Part shown: one piece after another, positions 9,281 through 18,655 of the stretch
Layout of the letters: each line of letters begins with the position of its first letter
How positions within the stretch are numbered: the stretch's first letter is position 1
Assembly (NCBI RefSeq): GCF_946479715.1
Contig: NZ_CAMLHF010000027.1
Location: 1 to 37,809 of the forward strand
From: an uncultured Pedobacter sp.
Lineage (GTDB): Bacteria > Bacteroidota > Bacteroidia > Sphingobacteriales > Sphingobacteriaceae
Length of the DNA stretch: 37,809 nucleotides
Direction of reading: 5' to 3'
Made by a program: the position numbers and the translations under genes
Notes under the pieces: model-generated
Told to the model about the DNA's origin: nothing
Databases searched by the model: none
Seen by the model: only the letters and a program-made list of their open reading frames with translations

Positions 9281-11428
9281 ATGAACAAAATATTTAAATA
9301 CCCAATATATCTGTTGCTCTTACTTTTAACAACTGATTTAGCTGCACAGGATATTAAATGGGAAGTAGTAGCTCCAGGTGTATGGAAAGGCAGTGTTGGG
9401 AGACCAGAAGCTTATAACTTATTAACCGCTTCAGGTGCTACACCATCTGCTGATGGACTAAAAAATATGGGTGATGCTCCATTCCCATTTGAAAAAAGTG
9501 AAATCACCGGAAAACTATCAGATGGTAAAACCTATCTGCGTTTTCCATTAGATAAAAAAGAGCAGCTTTATGGTTTTGGACTAAACTTCCAAACGGTACA
9601 CCAGCGCGGTAAAATCCTTGAACTCCACGTAGATCATTATGGAGGTAAAGATAATGGACGCACCCATGCGCCAACGCCATTTTACGTTTCATCTAATGGA
9701 TATGGCGTTTTTGTAAATTCAGCACGTTATTTAAAAGTATTTGCAGGTTCCTCTGTTAAAAGAGATGGAGCCAACGTGCCGGAAGCCAAAGATCGTAATA
9801 CCGATAAAAGCTGGTCGGCCCGTCCTTATTCTGATGGTGTGGAGATCCTTGTGCCAGCTGAAGGTGTAGAGTTTTATGTATTTGCAGGCCCAAAACCATT
9901 AGATGCTGTTCGCAGATATAATTTGCTTAATGGAGGTGGAGTATTGCCTCCGCGCTGGGGTTTAGGTTTTACACAGCGTGTTAAAACCCTTTTTACTTCT
10001 AAGGATGTAGAAGACGAAGCCAAAGCGTTCCAGGATAAAGGCTTCCCGTTAGATTTTATCGGACTGGAACCGGGATGGCAAAGCAGAGCCTACCCATGCA
10101 CATTTGAGTGGGATACCAGGCGTTATCCTGAACCTGCTGCTTTTGTAAAAGAGATGCTGGGCAGGGGCATCAGGCTTAACTTGTGGACTAACCCTTATGT
10201 GTCGCCAGAAGCATCAATTTATAAGGCTATTAAGCCCTACACTGCCGATCACACGGTTTGGGTAGGTGCAGTTCCAGATCTAACCATGCCTGAAGCCCGT
10301 GATATTTTCTTCGGACAGCTTAAAAAGAGCCAGGTAGACATTGGTATAAGTGGATATAAATTTGATGAGGTTGATGGTTATGACCATTATTTATGGCCTG
10401 ATGTAACGATATTCCCATCAGGTAAAAGTGCAGAGCAGCTGCGCCAAACTTATGGTTTACTTATTCAGCGTTACAGCGCTGCCCTATATCACGAGCGTAA
10501 CCAACGTACTTACGGATTGGTAAGGGCTTCTAATGGTGGCGGCAGTTCACTGCCTTACGTAATTTACAACGACTACTATAATCATGAAGATTTTATTACA
10601 GCCTTAATAAACAGCAGTTTTGCAGGGGTATTGTGGAGTCCTGAAGCGAGGGCATCTAAAACCGGAGAGGAGTGGTTGCGCCGTATGCAGTCTGTAGTTT
10701 TCTCGCCAATGGCAATGATCAATGCGTGGTCTAGCGGTACAAAACCCTGGTCGTACCCGGAAGTAGAACAGCAGGTAAAAGACATGGCAATTTTGCGTAT
10801 GCAAATGATGCCTTACTGGTACAGCGAATTTGCGAAATACCACTTTCAAGGGATCCCTCCGTTTAGGGCAATGAATCTGGAGGAAGGCTATCAATCTGAT
10901 GTTAAAAAAGAAGTAAAAAGTACCAATCTTGAAGATAATCCTTATGTAGAAGCAGTGAGTAAAGAGGTTAAAGATCAGTACATGGCAGGTGAGTATCTGT
11001 TAGTCGCTCCCATGTTTACCGGAAAACAAACACGCACAATAATACTTCCTAAAGGCAAATGGTTCGATTTCTATACCGGTAAATATGCGGGTGACGGAGA
11101 GGTGATCACTGTAACACCGGGATTAGATAAAATACCTGTATATGTTAAAGACGGTGGCATTATCCCAATGGGACCGGCATTAATGCATGCACCAAAACCT
11201 AATGAAAAAGTAAGTCTCGAAATCAGGTATTATGGTAGCAAGCCTGCAAAATATCAGCTTTATGATGATGACGGCGAGACCTTTAACTATGAAAAAGGAG
11301 CGTATAGTTTTAGAGAGATCAGTATTTCTAAAACGGCAGGTGGTAAATTGAAAACCAGCATATCTAAAGCTGAAAACGGAAAGCCAAATACTATTGATAA
11401 GGTTACATTTAAAGCAATGACCAATTAA
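9281..11428 (+). CDS. Secreted GH31 alpha-glycosidase (alpha-galactosidase/alpha-xylosidase-like)
   Basis: A 715-residue exported protein (signal peptide to about residue 22, LAAQ). An N-terminal beta-sandwich is followed by the GH31 TIM barrel: PPRWGLGFTQR, LDFIGLEPGW, the nucleophile region GYKFDEVDG with Asp362, and a probable acid/base Asp431 in VIYNDYY. The C-terminal part has the usual beta domains (LVAPMF, KWFDFYTGKYAGDGEVITV, YVKDGGIIPM, YDDDGETF). The Asp362 and Asp431 contexts differ from common alpha-glucosidases (WxGD) and are closer to the branch that includes bacterial GH31 alpha-galactosidases and related exo-enzymes, so the sugar removed may be alpha-galactose. This is inference; alpha-xylosidase and alpha-glucosidase remain possible. 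It is 10 bp after GH95 and 5 bp before the next gene. Confidence 0.9.
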   Translation: MNKIFKYPIYLLLLLLTTDLAAQDIKWEVVAPGVWKGSVGRPEAYNLLTASGATPSADGLKNMGDAPFPFEKSEITGKLSDGKTYLRFPLDKKEQLYGFGLNFQTVHQRGKILELHVDHYGGKDNGRTHAPTPFYVSSNGYGVFVNSARYLKVFAGSSVKRDGANVPEAKDRNTDKSWSARPYSDGVEILVPAEGVEFYVFAGPKPLDAVRRYNLLNGGGVLPPRWGLGFTQRVKTLFTSKDVEDEAKAFQDKGFPLDFIGLEPGWQSRAYPCTFEWDTRRYPEPAAFVKEMLGRGIRLNLWTNPYVSPEASIYKAIKPYTADHTVWVGAVPDLTMPEARDIFFGQLKKSQVDIGISGYKFDEVDGYDHYLWPDVTIFPSGKSAEQLRQTYGLLIQRYSAALYHERNQRTYGLVRASNGGGSSLPYVIYNDYYNHEDFITALINSSFAGVLWSPEARASKTGEEWLRRMQSVVFSPMAMINAWSSGTKPWSYPEVEQQVKDMAILRMQMMPYWYSEFAKYHFQGIPPFRAMNLEEGYQSDVKKEVKSTNLEDNPYVEAVSKEVKDQYMAGEYLLVAPMFTGKQTRTIILPKGKWFDFYTGKYAGDGEVITVTPGLDKIPVYVKDGGIIPMGPALMHAPKPNEKVSLEIRYYGSKPAKYQLYDDDGETFNYEKGAYSFREISISKTAGGKLKTSISKAENGKPNTIDKVTFKAMTN

Positions 11429-11433
11429 CAATA

Positions 11434-12597
11434 ATGACTAGAAAACACATATTTACTTTTTTTACGGCCATTGTAGTAATGATGGTGCAGCAATCCTGTT
11501 CTTCTTTAAAAAAGACCTCTGTTAATGCATTAAAAAAACAGGTAATGGAGCAGGCCGACTGGGCTATGCAGCAACAACCAGTTACCGTTACAGCAGAAAC
11601 TTCTTCAAGAAGTGCGGGTGGTAAGCACGACTTCTATTCGGAGGGTGACTACTGGTGGCCTGATCCTAAAGATGCAAATGCACCTTATATTCAAAAAGAT
11701 GGAATGACCAATCCAGATAATTTTGTTGCCCATAGGTTGGCGATGATCAGGTTCAGCAAAATCATTGGAGCACTTGCATCTGCTTATAAAATAACCGGAG
11801 ATGAGAAATATGTAAAGCAGGCAATGGTTCATTTAGAAGCCTGGTTTATAAATCCTGCTACTTTAATGAATGCAAACCTGCAATATGCACAGGCAATTAA
11901 AGGCAGGTTTACTGGTAGGGGGATAGGAATTATAGATACCATACAGCTATTAGAGGTTGCACAGGGAGTTTTTGTGATGCAAGAGGTATTAGATCCAAAG
12001 GTGTTGTCTGGAACCAAAAAATGGTTTACAGAATACCTTGGCTGGTTAATGAGCCATCCTTATGGCAAAGCAGAAATGAATGCCCAGAACAATCATGGAA
12101 CCTGCTTTACCATGCAGGTGGCATCCTTTGCTAAACTTACCGGAGATGAAAAATTGCTTAATTTTTGCAGAGAAAGGTATAAAACGGTGTTGTTGCCAGA
12201 TCAAATGGGGGTAGATGGAAGCTTTCCAAGAGAGCTGTCGAGAACAAAACCTTATGGCTATTCCATTTTTAATTTAGATGCCATGACTACGCTTTGCCAG
12301 ATACTTTCTACTAAAGCCGACAATTTATGGGAGTTTAAAACTGCCGACGGCAAATCTATTGAGAAGGGGATTGGTTATCTTTATCCTTATCTGGCTGATA
12401 AGAGTAAGTGGACTTTAAAACCTGATGTGATGTATTGGGAAAACTGGCCGGTTGCACAGCCTGCTTTGATATTCGGGGCACAGGCATTTCATAAAACAGA
12501 GTGGTTAAACACCTGGTTAAAGCTGGAGCATGACCCAAAAGTAGAAGAAGTAATCAGAAACCTACCTGTAAGAAACCCTTTGATATGGCTAAACTAA
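11434..12597 (+). CDS. Alginate-lyase-superfamily polysaccharide lyase (PL5/PL38-like), probable lipoprotein
   Basis: A 387-residue protein with an export signal and a possible lipid-modified Cys at residue 22 (VQQSC, a loose lipobox). The mature part begins with GDYWWPDPKDANAPY and is an all-helical (alpha/alpha) toroid of the alginate_lyase type (Pfam alginate_lyase). Candidate catalytic residues match the arrangement known for PL5-type enzymes: Asn219/Asn220-His221 in QNNHGT, then Arg270 with Tyr274/Tyr276 in SRTKPYGYS. Related PL38 enzymes act on glucuronan or alginate, so the substrate is probably a beta-linked uronic acid stretch. The companion GH88 downstream would process the unsaturated products. 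The stop lies 13 bp inside the next gene, showing translational coupling. Confidence 0.85.
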   Translation: MTRKHIFTFFTAIVVMMVQQSCSSLKKTSVNALKKQVMEQADWAMQQQPVTVTAETSSRSAGGKHDFYSEGDYWWPDPKDANAPYIQKDGMTNPDNFVAHRLAMIRFSKIIGALASAYKITGDEKYVKQAMVHLEAWFINPATLMNANLQYAQAIKGRFTGRGIGIIDTIQLLEVAQGVFVMQEVLDPKVLSGTKKWFTEYLGWLMSHPYGKAEMNAQNNHGTCFTMQVASFAKLTGDEKLLNFCRERYKTVLLPDQMGVDGSFPRELSRTKPYGYSIFNLDAMTTLCQILSTKADNLWEFKTADGKSIEKGIGYLYPYLADKSKWTLKPDVMYWENWPVAQPALIFGAQAFHKTEWLNTWLKLEHDPKVEEVIRNLPVRNPLIWLN

Positions 12598-14465
12598 ACT
12601 ATAAAAGCATTTCTTTATTTCTCTTACTTCTGCTGTGGTGTAGCACCGCACAGAGCCAGGTTTCGGGAGATGAGGATGTAAATATGTTTAATCAGGCGTT
12701 GCAAAGAGATCAGAAAGCCATAGATGCGGCAACGGCAGGATGGTGGCGTAAATCAATGAAAACGCATAATCAGCGCATTGCATGGTGGCGCGAGGCACGC
12801 TTTGGAATGTTCATCCATTGGGGGCTTTATTCAAACCCTGCGGGAGAGTGGAAAGGTAAAAAAGTAAACGGGTATTCGGAACATTTAATGCGGAAGGAAA
12901 AGATCACAAGGGCTGCATATCTTGATCTGGCTCATGAGTTTAACCCATTAAAATTCAATGCCGAAGAATGGATTTTGAAAGCAAAGAATGCTGGTGTGGG
13001 GTATTTTATCATTACCGCTAAACATCATGATGGCTTTGCAATGTACGACAGCAAGGTATCAGATTTCAATATCATGCAGCAAACCCCCTTTAAGCGAGAT
13101 CCAATGGCAGAACTGGCAGCAGCAGCGAAAAAGCACAATATGAAGTTTGGATTTTACTATTCTCATGCTTTTGACTGGGAACATCCCGATGCACCCGGAA
13201 ACGACTGGGAATATCAAAATCCAGGAGGTGATAAACTATTGGGTGGTGCAAACTGGTTCGATAGTCACCCGGAATGGCTTCCTAAAGCTGTGAAATATGT
13301 AAATCAAAAGGCCATTCCTCAAATAAAAGAGTTAATTAACAAGTATCATCCCGATATACTTTGGTTTGATACCCCACATAAACTACCGCTTTCAGAAAAT
13401 CTGAGGATATTGGAAGCCATCCGCGAAACAGATCCGAATATCGTTGTTAACGGCAGACTTGCCAGAAGTAACTATGGCAGCTTTGGTGATTACCTAAACA
13501 CTGGCGACAGGCCAGCTGAATTGCGCACGGTAGAGGGCGACTCAGAAGCAATTCCTACTACGAATGAGTCGTATGGTTACTCTAAACATGACAACAGCCA
13601 TAAATCTCCCAAATTCTTTATACAACTTTTGGCAAATAGTGCTTCAAGGGGTGGTAACCTTTTAATGAATATTGGTCCAAAAGGGGATGGTAGTTTTGAT
13701 GAAAAGGATACCAGGATTCTGGATGAAATAGGGGTATGGATGAAAACCAATTCAGCCAGTATTAAAGGTACAAAACGTTCAGCCCTGCCTATCCCTGCAT
13801 GGGGTGTTATTACTCAAAAAGCTAACCTGCTTTATCTGCATGTTTTTAACTGGCCTGCCGATGGGAACCTACTTGTTGGTGGCTTAAAGAGCAATGTAAC
13901 GAGTGCTTATCTTTTAGCAGATAATTCAAAAAAGAAATTGACAACCAAACGTTTAACGCCTGAAGATGTTGCAATCACTTTACCTCAAAAAACACCAGAT
14001 GCTACTGATGCTGTTATTTTACTGGAAGTAAAAGGTAATGTACTTGCTGATACGGTAAGGCGCTTAACTAAAAACACAACTAACAGACTGCTGGCTTTTG
14101 ATGCCCAGTTGCATGGTAAGAAATTTACTTTTGGCGATGGAAAAACAGATCGCTATTATGTAGATGGGTGGAAATTAAAGGACCAATACTTATCGTGGAC
14201 ATTAAAATCACTTCAAGCAGCAAAATATAAAGTAGTGGTCAAATATATTGCAGGCTCAACTTCTGGAGCTGCTTATGAAATCCAATTGGGAACTGCTAAA
14301 ATTAACGCATCAGTAGTTCCTCCGGCCGATGGAATGGTAACTACCCAGGATGCAGGTGTTATTTCGGCACCGGCAGGTATACAAATGCTTACCATTAAAC
14401 CAACACAAATTAAAGGAGCTGAACTAATGAAACTATTAGAGATACAGCTAATTTCTGTTCCATAA
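12585..14465 (+). CDS. Secreted GH29 alpha-L-fucosidase with C-terminal beta-sandwich extension
   Basis: A 626-residue exported protein (signal peptide ending SQ near residue 25). GH29 motifs are clear: RIAWWREARFGMFIHWGLYS, FIITAKHHDGFAMYDS, KFGFYYSHAFDW, and the nucleophile Asp262 in ILWFDTP. The position matching the acid/base glutamate of its paralogue is Glu321 (GDSEAIPTTNESYGY), but the context differs from the usual WETC motif, so its linkage preference may differ. After the barrel and a short beta domain, residues about 495-626 form an extra beta-rich module that could bind carbohydrate (GWKLKDQYLSW through LLEIQLI). The start ATG overlaps the preceding lyase by 13 bp; no later in-frame Met leaves a signal peptide. 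Confidence 0.94.
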   Translation: MAKLNYKSISLFLLLLLWCSTAQSQVSGDEDVNMFNQALQRDQKAIDAATAGWWRKSMKTHNQRIAWWREARFGMFIHWGLYSNPAGEWKGKKVNGYSEHLMRKEKITRAAYLDLAHEFNPLKFNAEEWILKAKNAGVGYFIITAKHHDGFAMYDSKVSDFNIMQQTPFKRDPMAELAAAAKKHNMKFGFYYSHAFDWEHPDAPGNDWEYQNPGGDKLLGGANWFDSHPEWLPKAVKYVNQKAIPQIKELINKYHPDILWFDTPHKLPLSENLRILEAIRETDPNIVVNGRLARSNYGSFGDYLNTGDRPAELRTVEGDSEAIPTTNESYGYSKHDNSHKSPKFFIQLLANSASRGGNLLMNIGPKGDGSFDEKDTRILDEIGVWMKTNSASIKGTKRSALPIPAWGVITQKANLLYLHVFNWPADGNLLVGGLKSNVTSAYLLADNSKKKLTTKRLTPEDVAITLPQKTPDATDAVILLEVKGNVLADTVRRLTKNTTNRLLAFDAQLHGKKFTFGDGKTDRYYVDGWKLKDQYLSWTLKSLQAAKYKVVVKYIAGSTSGAAYEIQLGTAKINASVVPPADGMVTTQDAGVISAPAGIQMLTIKPTQIKGAELMKLLEIQLISVP

Positions 14466-14488
14466 AACCTATAAAGCATTAACCAAAT

Positions 14489-15676
14489 ATGAATAAATAT
14501 ATTTCTACAGTACTTATTTTATCTGCATTTCAATTACCATCCTTTGCGCAAAAGATCAATGTCAAAAAGGCATTTGAGCAGGCATCACAACAAACAGAGT
14601 TGATGCTTAAAGAGGTAGATCAGGCAAAGACAGCTTCCGGTAAACCAGAATTGGTTTCGCCAAGAACTTTAGACCACGGTAATTTAAAACTGGTAGCCTC
14701 CAAAGACTGGACAAGTGGTTTTTTCCCGGGAGAATTATGGTTTTTGTACGAATATACCGGTAAAGAAAACTGGCTAATACAGGCAAAGAAATTCTCTGCA
14801 GACATAGAAAAGGAAAAGCAAAATGGTGTAACCCATGATATGGGTTTTAAAGTTTACTGCAGCATTGGGACGGGTTACAGGCTTACCAAAGACCCACACT
14901 ATAAAGAAGTGATCATCGAATCTGCACAGACATTGAGTAAAAGATTTAACCCTAAAACAGGAGTAATCCGATCATGGGATCACAGTACCGATAAGTGGGT
15001 AAATCCGGTAATTATAGACAATATGATGAATCTGGAATTGCTTTTTGAAGCTACTACGCTTACAGGCGATTCATCATTCTATAAAATTGCGGTAAGCCAT
15101 GCCAATACTACTATGAAAAATCATTTCCGTGCAGATTATAGTTCTTATCACGTAATCGATTATGACCCAAACACCGGGGCGGTTTTAAAAAAGAATACGC
15201 ATCAGGGCTTTAGTCATGAATCAGCTTGGGCAAGAGGACAGGCATGGGCGCTTTATGGTTATACCATATGTTATCGCTATACCAAAGATCCTGCGTATTT
15301 AAATCAGGCAGAGCATGTTGCAGCCTTTATTCTTAATCACAAAAACATGCCAAAAGACTTGGTGCCTTATTGGGATTTTGATGCGCCTGGTATTCCTAAT
15401 GAGCCTCGGGATGCATCTGCTGCAGCAGTAATTGCGTCTGGTCTTTATGAACTAACCGGATACAGCAGCAACAAGGACCTGTATAAAAGTAAGGCCGACC
15501 TGATGCTGCAGAGTTTAAGTACAAAATATATTTCACCGAAAGGAGAAAATAAGGGTTTTATTTTATTGCACAGCACAGGTTCAAAGCCATCAAACAGCGA
15601 AGTAGATGTGCCAATTTCTTATGCCGATTATTATTATCTCGAAGCACTTTTAAGATATAAAGCATTAAGTAAATAG
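14489..15676 (+). CDS. Secreted GH88 unsaturated glucuronyl hydrolase
   Basis: A 395-residue exported (alpha/alpha)6-barrel enzyme (signal peptide ending SFAQ near residue 21). Key positions match the family: Asp117 in THDMGFKVYCSIG and Asp177 in IIDNMMNLELLF, the pair known as nucleophile/acid in GH88, plus the substrate-groove motifs HQGFSHESAWARGQAWALYGY and PYWDFDAPG. GH88 hydrates the 4,5-unsaturated uronic acid that polysaccharide lyases leave at the non-reducing end, releasing monosaccharide and letting exo-enzymes continue. Its presence with two lyases in the same operon is strong support for a uronic-acid-containing target. It starts 23 bp after the first GH29 gene and is followed by the only sizeable gap (99 bp) in the PUL. 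Confidence 0.95.
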   Translation: MNKYISTVLILSAFQLPSFAQKINVKKAFEQASQQTELMLKEVDQAKTASGKPELVSPRTLDHGNLKLVASKDWTSGFFPGELWFLYEYTGKENWLIQAKKFSADIEKEKQNGVTHDMGFKVYCSIGTGYRLTKDPHYKEVIIESAQTLSKRFNPKTGVIRSWDHSTDKWVNPVIIDNMMNLELLFEATTLTGDSSFYKIAVSHANTTMKNHFRADYSSYHVIDYDPNTGAVLKKNTHQGFSHESAWARGQAWALYGYTICYRYTKDPAYLNQAEHVAAFILNHKNMPKDLVPYWDFDAPGIPNEPRDASAAAVIASGLYELTGYSSNKDLYKSKADLMLQSLSTKYISPKGENKGFILLHSTGSKPSNSEVDVPISYADYYYLEALLRYKALSK

Positions 15677-15687
15677 GCCAATTAGGC

Positions 15688-15751
15688 TGAGTGATAAGCC
15701 AAAAGCAAAGAGCATTTGCCAGTTATTACTTCCTAATTTAGGTATCACTCA
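15688..15751. promoter_or_regulatory. 9-bp inverted repeat in the 99-bp gap inside the PUL
   Basis: TGAGTGATA at 15688-15696 is matched exactly by TATCACTCA at 15743-15751. A smaller hairpin (GGCT/AGCC, 15685-15700) competes with it. This is the only gap of note between PUL genes and lies just before the second GH29. It may be an mRNA processing or stabilising hairpin or part of an internal promoter. No T-run follows, so it is not a normal terminator, and no convincing TAnnTTTG promoter with a -33 element was found. Confidence 0.35.
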
Positions 15752-15775
15752 ATTACATTTATCAAGAAACACAAC

Positions 15776-17212
15776 ATGCGTAAAGTACTATTTTCAATAT
15801 CATTAGCGCTTCTCTTTCTGGTTCAAACCGGCTACAGTCAAAAACAATTGTCTAAAGATGAACGCATGAAATGGTGGCGAGAGGCTAAGTTTGGAATGTT
15901 CATTCACTGGGGTGTTTATGCGCAGTTTGCAGGGGTTTATAAAGGTCATGAGCAACGCAGGGGTGGGGCCGAATGGATCATGAACCGCTCTAAAATCCCG
16001 GTAGCTGAATATCAGGAAATGGCCAAGAGTTTTAACCCTGTAAAATACGATCCGGATGCCTGGGTAAAGATGGCCAAAGATGCAGGTATGAAATATATCA
16101 TCATCACAGCAAAACATCATGATGGATTTGCCTTGTTTAACTCAAAAGCCAGCAAGTGGGACATAACTGATGCCACACCATACGGTAAAGATCTGTTAAA
16201 ACCTTTAGCTGAAGCGTGTAAAAAGCAAGGAATGAAACTTGGCTTTTACTACTCGCAGGCTCAGGATTGGAATAACCCAGGAGGATCTGCAGCAAGAAAA
16301 GTAATGACAGAAGGCTGGCTAAATCCGGACTCAGCAAAGGTTGATGCCTATACTGAAGCCCATCATGGACATTGGGATCCTGCACAGGAAACCAAATCCT
16401 TTGCTCAGTATATTGATGAGGTATCGGTACCTCAGGTTAAAGAACTGATGACCAACTATGGCGATATAGCGGTACTTTGGTGGGATACGCCAACAAACAT
16501 GACAGATGAAGCAGCGTTGAAATTACAGGATGCCTTAAAAACACAACCTCAGATTATTACCAATGACCGTTTAAAACGTCCTAATTTTCCAGGAGATACT
16601 AAAACCCCGGAACAAAAAATACCCAATCAGGCAGAGTTGGACGGAATGGATTGGGAAACCTGTATGACCATGAACGGTACCTGGGGCTTTAGAACTTCAG
16701 ATAACAAATGGAAGTCGACAGAAACATTAATCAGAAATCTTGCTGATATTGCATCTAAAGGTGGCAACTATCTGTTAAATATTGGCCCTAAACCCGATGG
16801 AACATTTCCGCAGGAAAGTATAGACAGGTTAAAAGCCATTGGTGATTGGATGAAGGTAAATAGCGAAGCAATTTACGGGACCAAAGCCAGTCCGATACCA
16901 CCAGTAGAATGGGGACGCTGCACCAGAAAAGAAACAGCCAAAGGTACTACACTTTATTTTTCTGTATTTAACTGGCCATCAGCTGGTAAACTGGTTATTC
17001 CTAATCTTAAAAATAAAGTGCTTTCAGCTACAATATTGGCCACAAAAGCTAAGTTGAAAACTACAACAGAAAACGGTGCTTTAACCATAACATTACCTTC
17101 GGCAGCACCAGATGCAATTGCAAGTGTAATAAGAGTTGAGTTTGAAGGACTGGTTGAAAATCAGATGCAGGCTAAACCTAAAGAGGCGATGAAAACAGGA
17201 GCATTAGATTAA
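15776..17212 (+). CDS. Second secreted GH29 alpha-L-fucosidase
   Basis: A 478-residue exported protein (signal peptide ending YSQ near residue 21). It has the same opening motifs as its paralogue (MKWWREAKFGMFIHWGVY, IIITAKHHDGFALFNS, KLGFYYSQAQDW). The nucleophile is Asp237 in VLWWDTP, and the acid/base candidate is Glu294 in the classical GH29 motif WETCMTMNGTWGF. It then has the short C-terminal beta domain (residues about 390-460) but lacks the extra module of the first enzyme, so its length is standard. Two GH29 copies plus GH95 in one operon suggest fucose in several linkages. The ending KEAMKTGALD is a short hydrophilic tail. It begins after a 99-bp gap and is followed after 5 bp by the PL6-type gene. 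Confidence 0.95.
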   Translation: MRKVLFSISLALLFLVQTGYSQKQLSKDERMKWWREAKFGMFIHWGVYAQFAGVYKGHEQRRGGAEWIMNRSKIPVAEYQEMAKSFNPVKYDPDAWVKMAKDAGMKYIIITAKHHDGFALFNSKASKWDITDATPYGKDLLKPLAEACKKQGMKLGFYYSQAQDWNNPGGSAARKVMTEGWLNPDSAKVDAYTEAHHGHWDPAQETKSFAQYIDEVSVPQVKELMTNYGDIAVLWWDTPTNMTDEAALKLQDALKTQPQIITNDRLKRPNFPGDTKTPEQKIPNQAELDGMDWETCMTMNGTWGFRTSDNKWKSTETLIRNLADIASKGGNYLLNIGPKPDGTFPQESIDRLKAIGDWMKVNSEAIYGTKASPIPPVEWGRCTRKETAKGTTLYFSVFNWPSAGKLVIPNLKNKVLSATILATKAKLKTTTENGALTITLPSAAPDAIASVIRVEFEGLVENQMQAKPKEAMKTGALD

Positions 17213-17217
17213 TTGTA

Positions 17218-18546
17218 ATGAAGAAAACCATAGTTTTAGGACTGATTCTTTTTTTTGGGATTAACTCCTCTTTAATAGCAAAAGAATACAAGATACAATC
17301 GGCCAAAGATCTGGCAGTATTGAATTTAAAGCCCGGCGATAAGGTAATTATGCAAGCGGGGGAATGGAAAGATCAGCAACTGGTATTTAAAGGAACGGGC
17401 ACAAAAAATAAGCCTATTACACTTATCAGCGCAAAACCAGGCGGCATTGTGTTAAGTGGAAATTCTACACTTAAAATTGATGGTACATGGCTGGTTGTTG
17501 ATGGTCTTTCTTTTGCCAATGGATACATTGACAAGGGTGATGTAGTATTATTCTCGACCAAATCAACCTGGTGCAGGTTAACAAAGACTGCTATTGTTGA
17601 GTATAACAACCCCGATAAAACAGCTGATTACCGATGGATATCTATGAATGGTTTTAACAACAGGGTAGATCACTGCTTTATCAAAGGTAAAAGCCATCAG
17701 GGCGTTACCCTTACGGTATGGCTGTCGGACAAGCCTAATTACCACAGAATAGACCACAACTATTTTGGGGAACGACCTGAATTGGGAGGCAATGGTGGGG
17801 AGACTTTAAGGATAGGAAATAGCACCTGGTCGCTTCATGATTCAAAAACTACTATTGAAAACAACATATTTGAACATTGTGATGGAGAATTGGAAGCTGT
17901 ATCTATAAAATCTTGCAAAAATATTATCCGCAACAACCTGTTTTACGAATGTAAAGCAACACTTACCTTGCGTCACGGCAATAACTCAGAAGTATACGGA
18001 AACTACTTTATAGGCAATAATAAACCAGGTACAGGCGGAATAAGGATAATTGCGGAAGGACATAACGTGCATGACAATTACCTGCAAGGTATTACCGGTA
18101 AAAGTGTTAGCGCAGCAATTTCTATTATGGCGGGCTTACCAAATCCAGAACTTAAAAGCCATTGGCAGGTTAAAAACGCAAGTATTATTAACAACCTGAT
18201 CATTAATTCTGTTGAGCCTTTTTCTATAAGTGCTGGTTATAATCCAGGCAGATACTTGCCGCCGTTAAATACCATCTTCTCCAAAAATGTTATTGTAACC
18301 GATCATGAGCCTTTAAAATGGAATGACGATAAAGTTGAAATTGAATTTAAAGACAACCTGATTGCTGGTAATGGTACTTTTGGTAAGCTTCCAAGAGGCT
18401 TTACAGTTAAAGACATTAAGCTAAAAAAGGACCAAAATGGATTATACTTAAAGCCTGATGAACTAGCGCATGAACCTTTCTGGAAAACAGAAGCTATTGG
18501 CCCATCTTGGATAAAAGGTATGACCAAAGTATTTAAAATAGAGTAA
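17218..18546 (+). CDS. Secreted PL6-family polysaccharide lyase (alginate lyase/chondroitinase B-like)
   Basis: A 442-residue exported right-handed beta-helix protein. It opens with IQSAKDLAVLNLKPGDKVIMQAGEW, standard for PL6. The catalytic region is intact: Glu224 and Glu226 (DGELEAVSIKS) at the calcium site, Lys231 as probable base, and Arg252 in TLRHGN as probable acid, with NYFIG and GGIRIIAEGHNV following. PL6 enzymes split alginate or dermatan/chondroitin by beta-elimination at uronic acids; members in non-alginate PULs may act on other uronates. No alginate-specific partners (PL17, KdgF-like) are in the window, so the substrate stays open. It is the last gene of the PUL operon, 5 bp after GH29, and a long hairpin follows its stop. 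Confidence 0.92.
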   Translation: MKKTIVLGLILFFGINSSLIAKEYKIQSAKDLAVLNLKPGDKVIMQAGEWKDQQLVFKGTGTKNKPITLISAKPGGIVLSGNSTLKIDGTWLVVDGLSFANGYIDKGDVVLFSTKSTWCRLTKTAIVEYNNPDKTADYRWISMNGFNNRVDHCFIKGKSHQGVTLTVWLSDKPNYHRIDHNYFGERPELGGNGGETLRIGNSTWSLHDSKTTIENNIFEHCDGELEAVSIKSCKNIIRNNLFYECKATLTLRHGNNSEVYGNYFIGNNKPGTGGIRIIAEGHNVHDNYLQGITGKSVSAAISIMAGLPNPELKSHWQVKNASIINNLIINSVEPFSISAGYNPGRYLPPLNTIFSKNVIVTDHEPLKWNDDKVEIEFKDNLIAGNGTFGKLPRGFTVKDIKLKKDQNGLYLKPDELAHEPFWKTEAIGPSWIKGMTKVFKIE

Positions 18547-18569
18547 AGGCAAAAATAACCGTTCTTTTC

Positions 18570-18624
18570 GGAGTCTGGAAACTTTTGCCCGCTTCGCTAA
18601 AAGGGCAAAAGTTCCTAGGTCTCC
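18570..18624. terminator. Long stem-loop between convergent genes, probable bidirectional terminator
   Basis: The left arm 18577-18590 (GGAAACTTTTGCCC) pairs with 18603-18615 (GGGCAAAAGTTCC), with one bulged A and a 12-nt loop. GGAG at 18570-18573 pairs with CTCC at 18621-18624 as an outer stem. The element follows the PUL stop at 18546 and lies before the end of the convergent gene at 18691. It lacks an immediate T-run; a TTTTTT stretch occurs about 15 bp further right. A role as terminator or 3' mRNA stabiliser fits its position. Confidence 0.55.
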
Positions 18625-18655
18625 TCTAAGAAGGTGATTTTTTAGGAAAGCAGGG

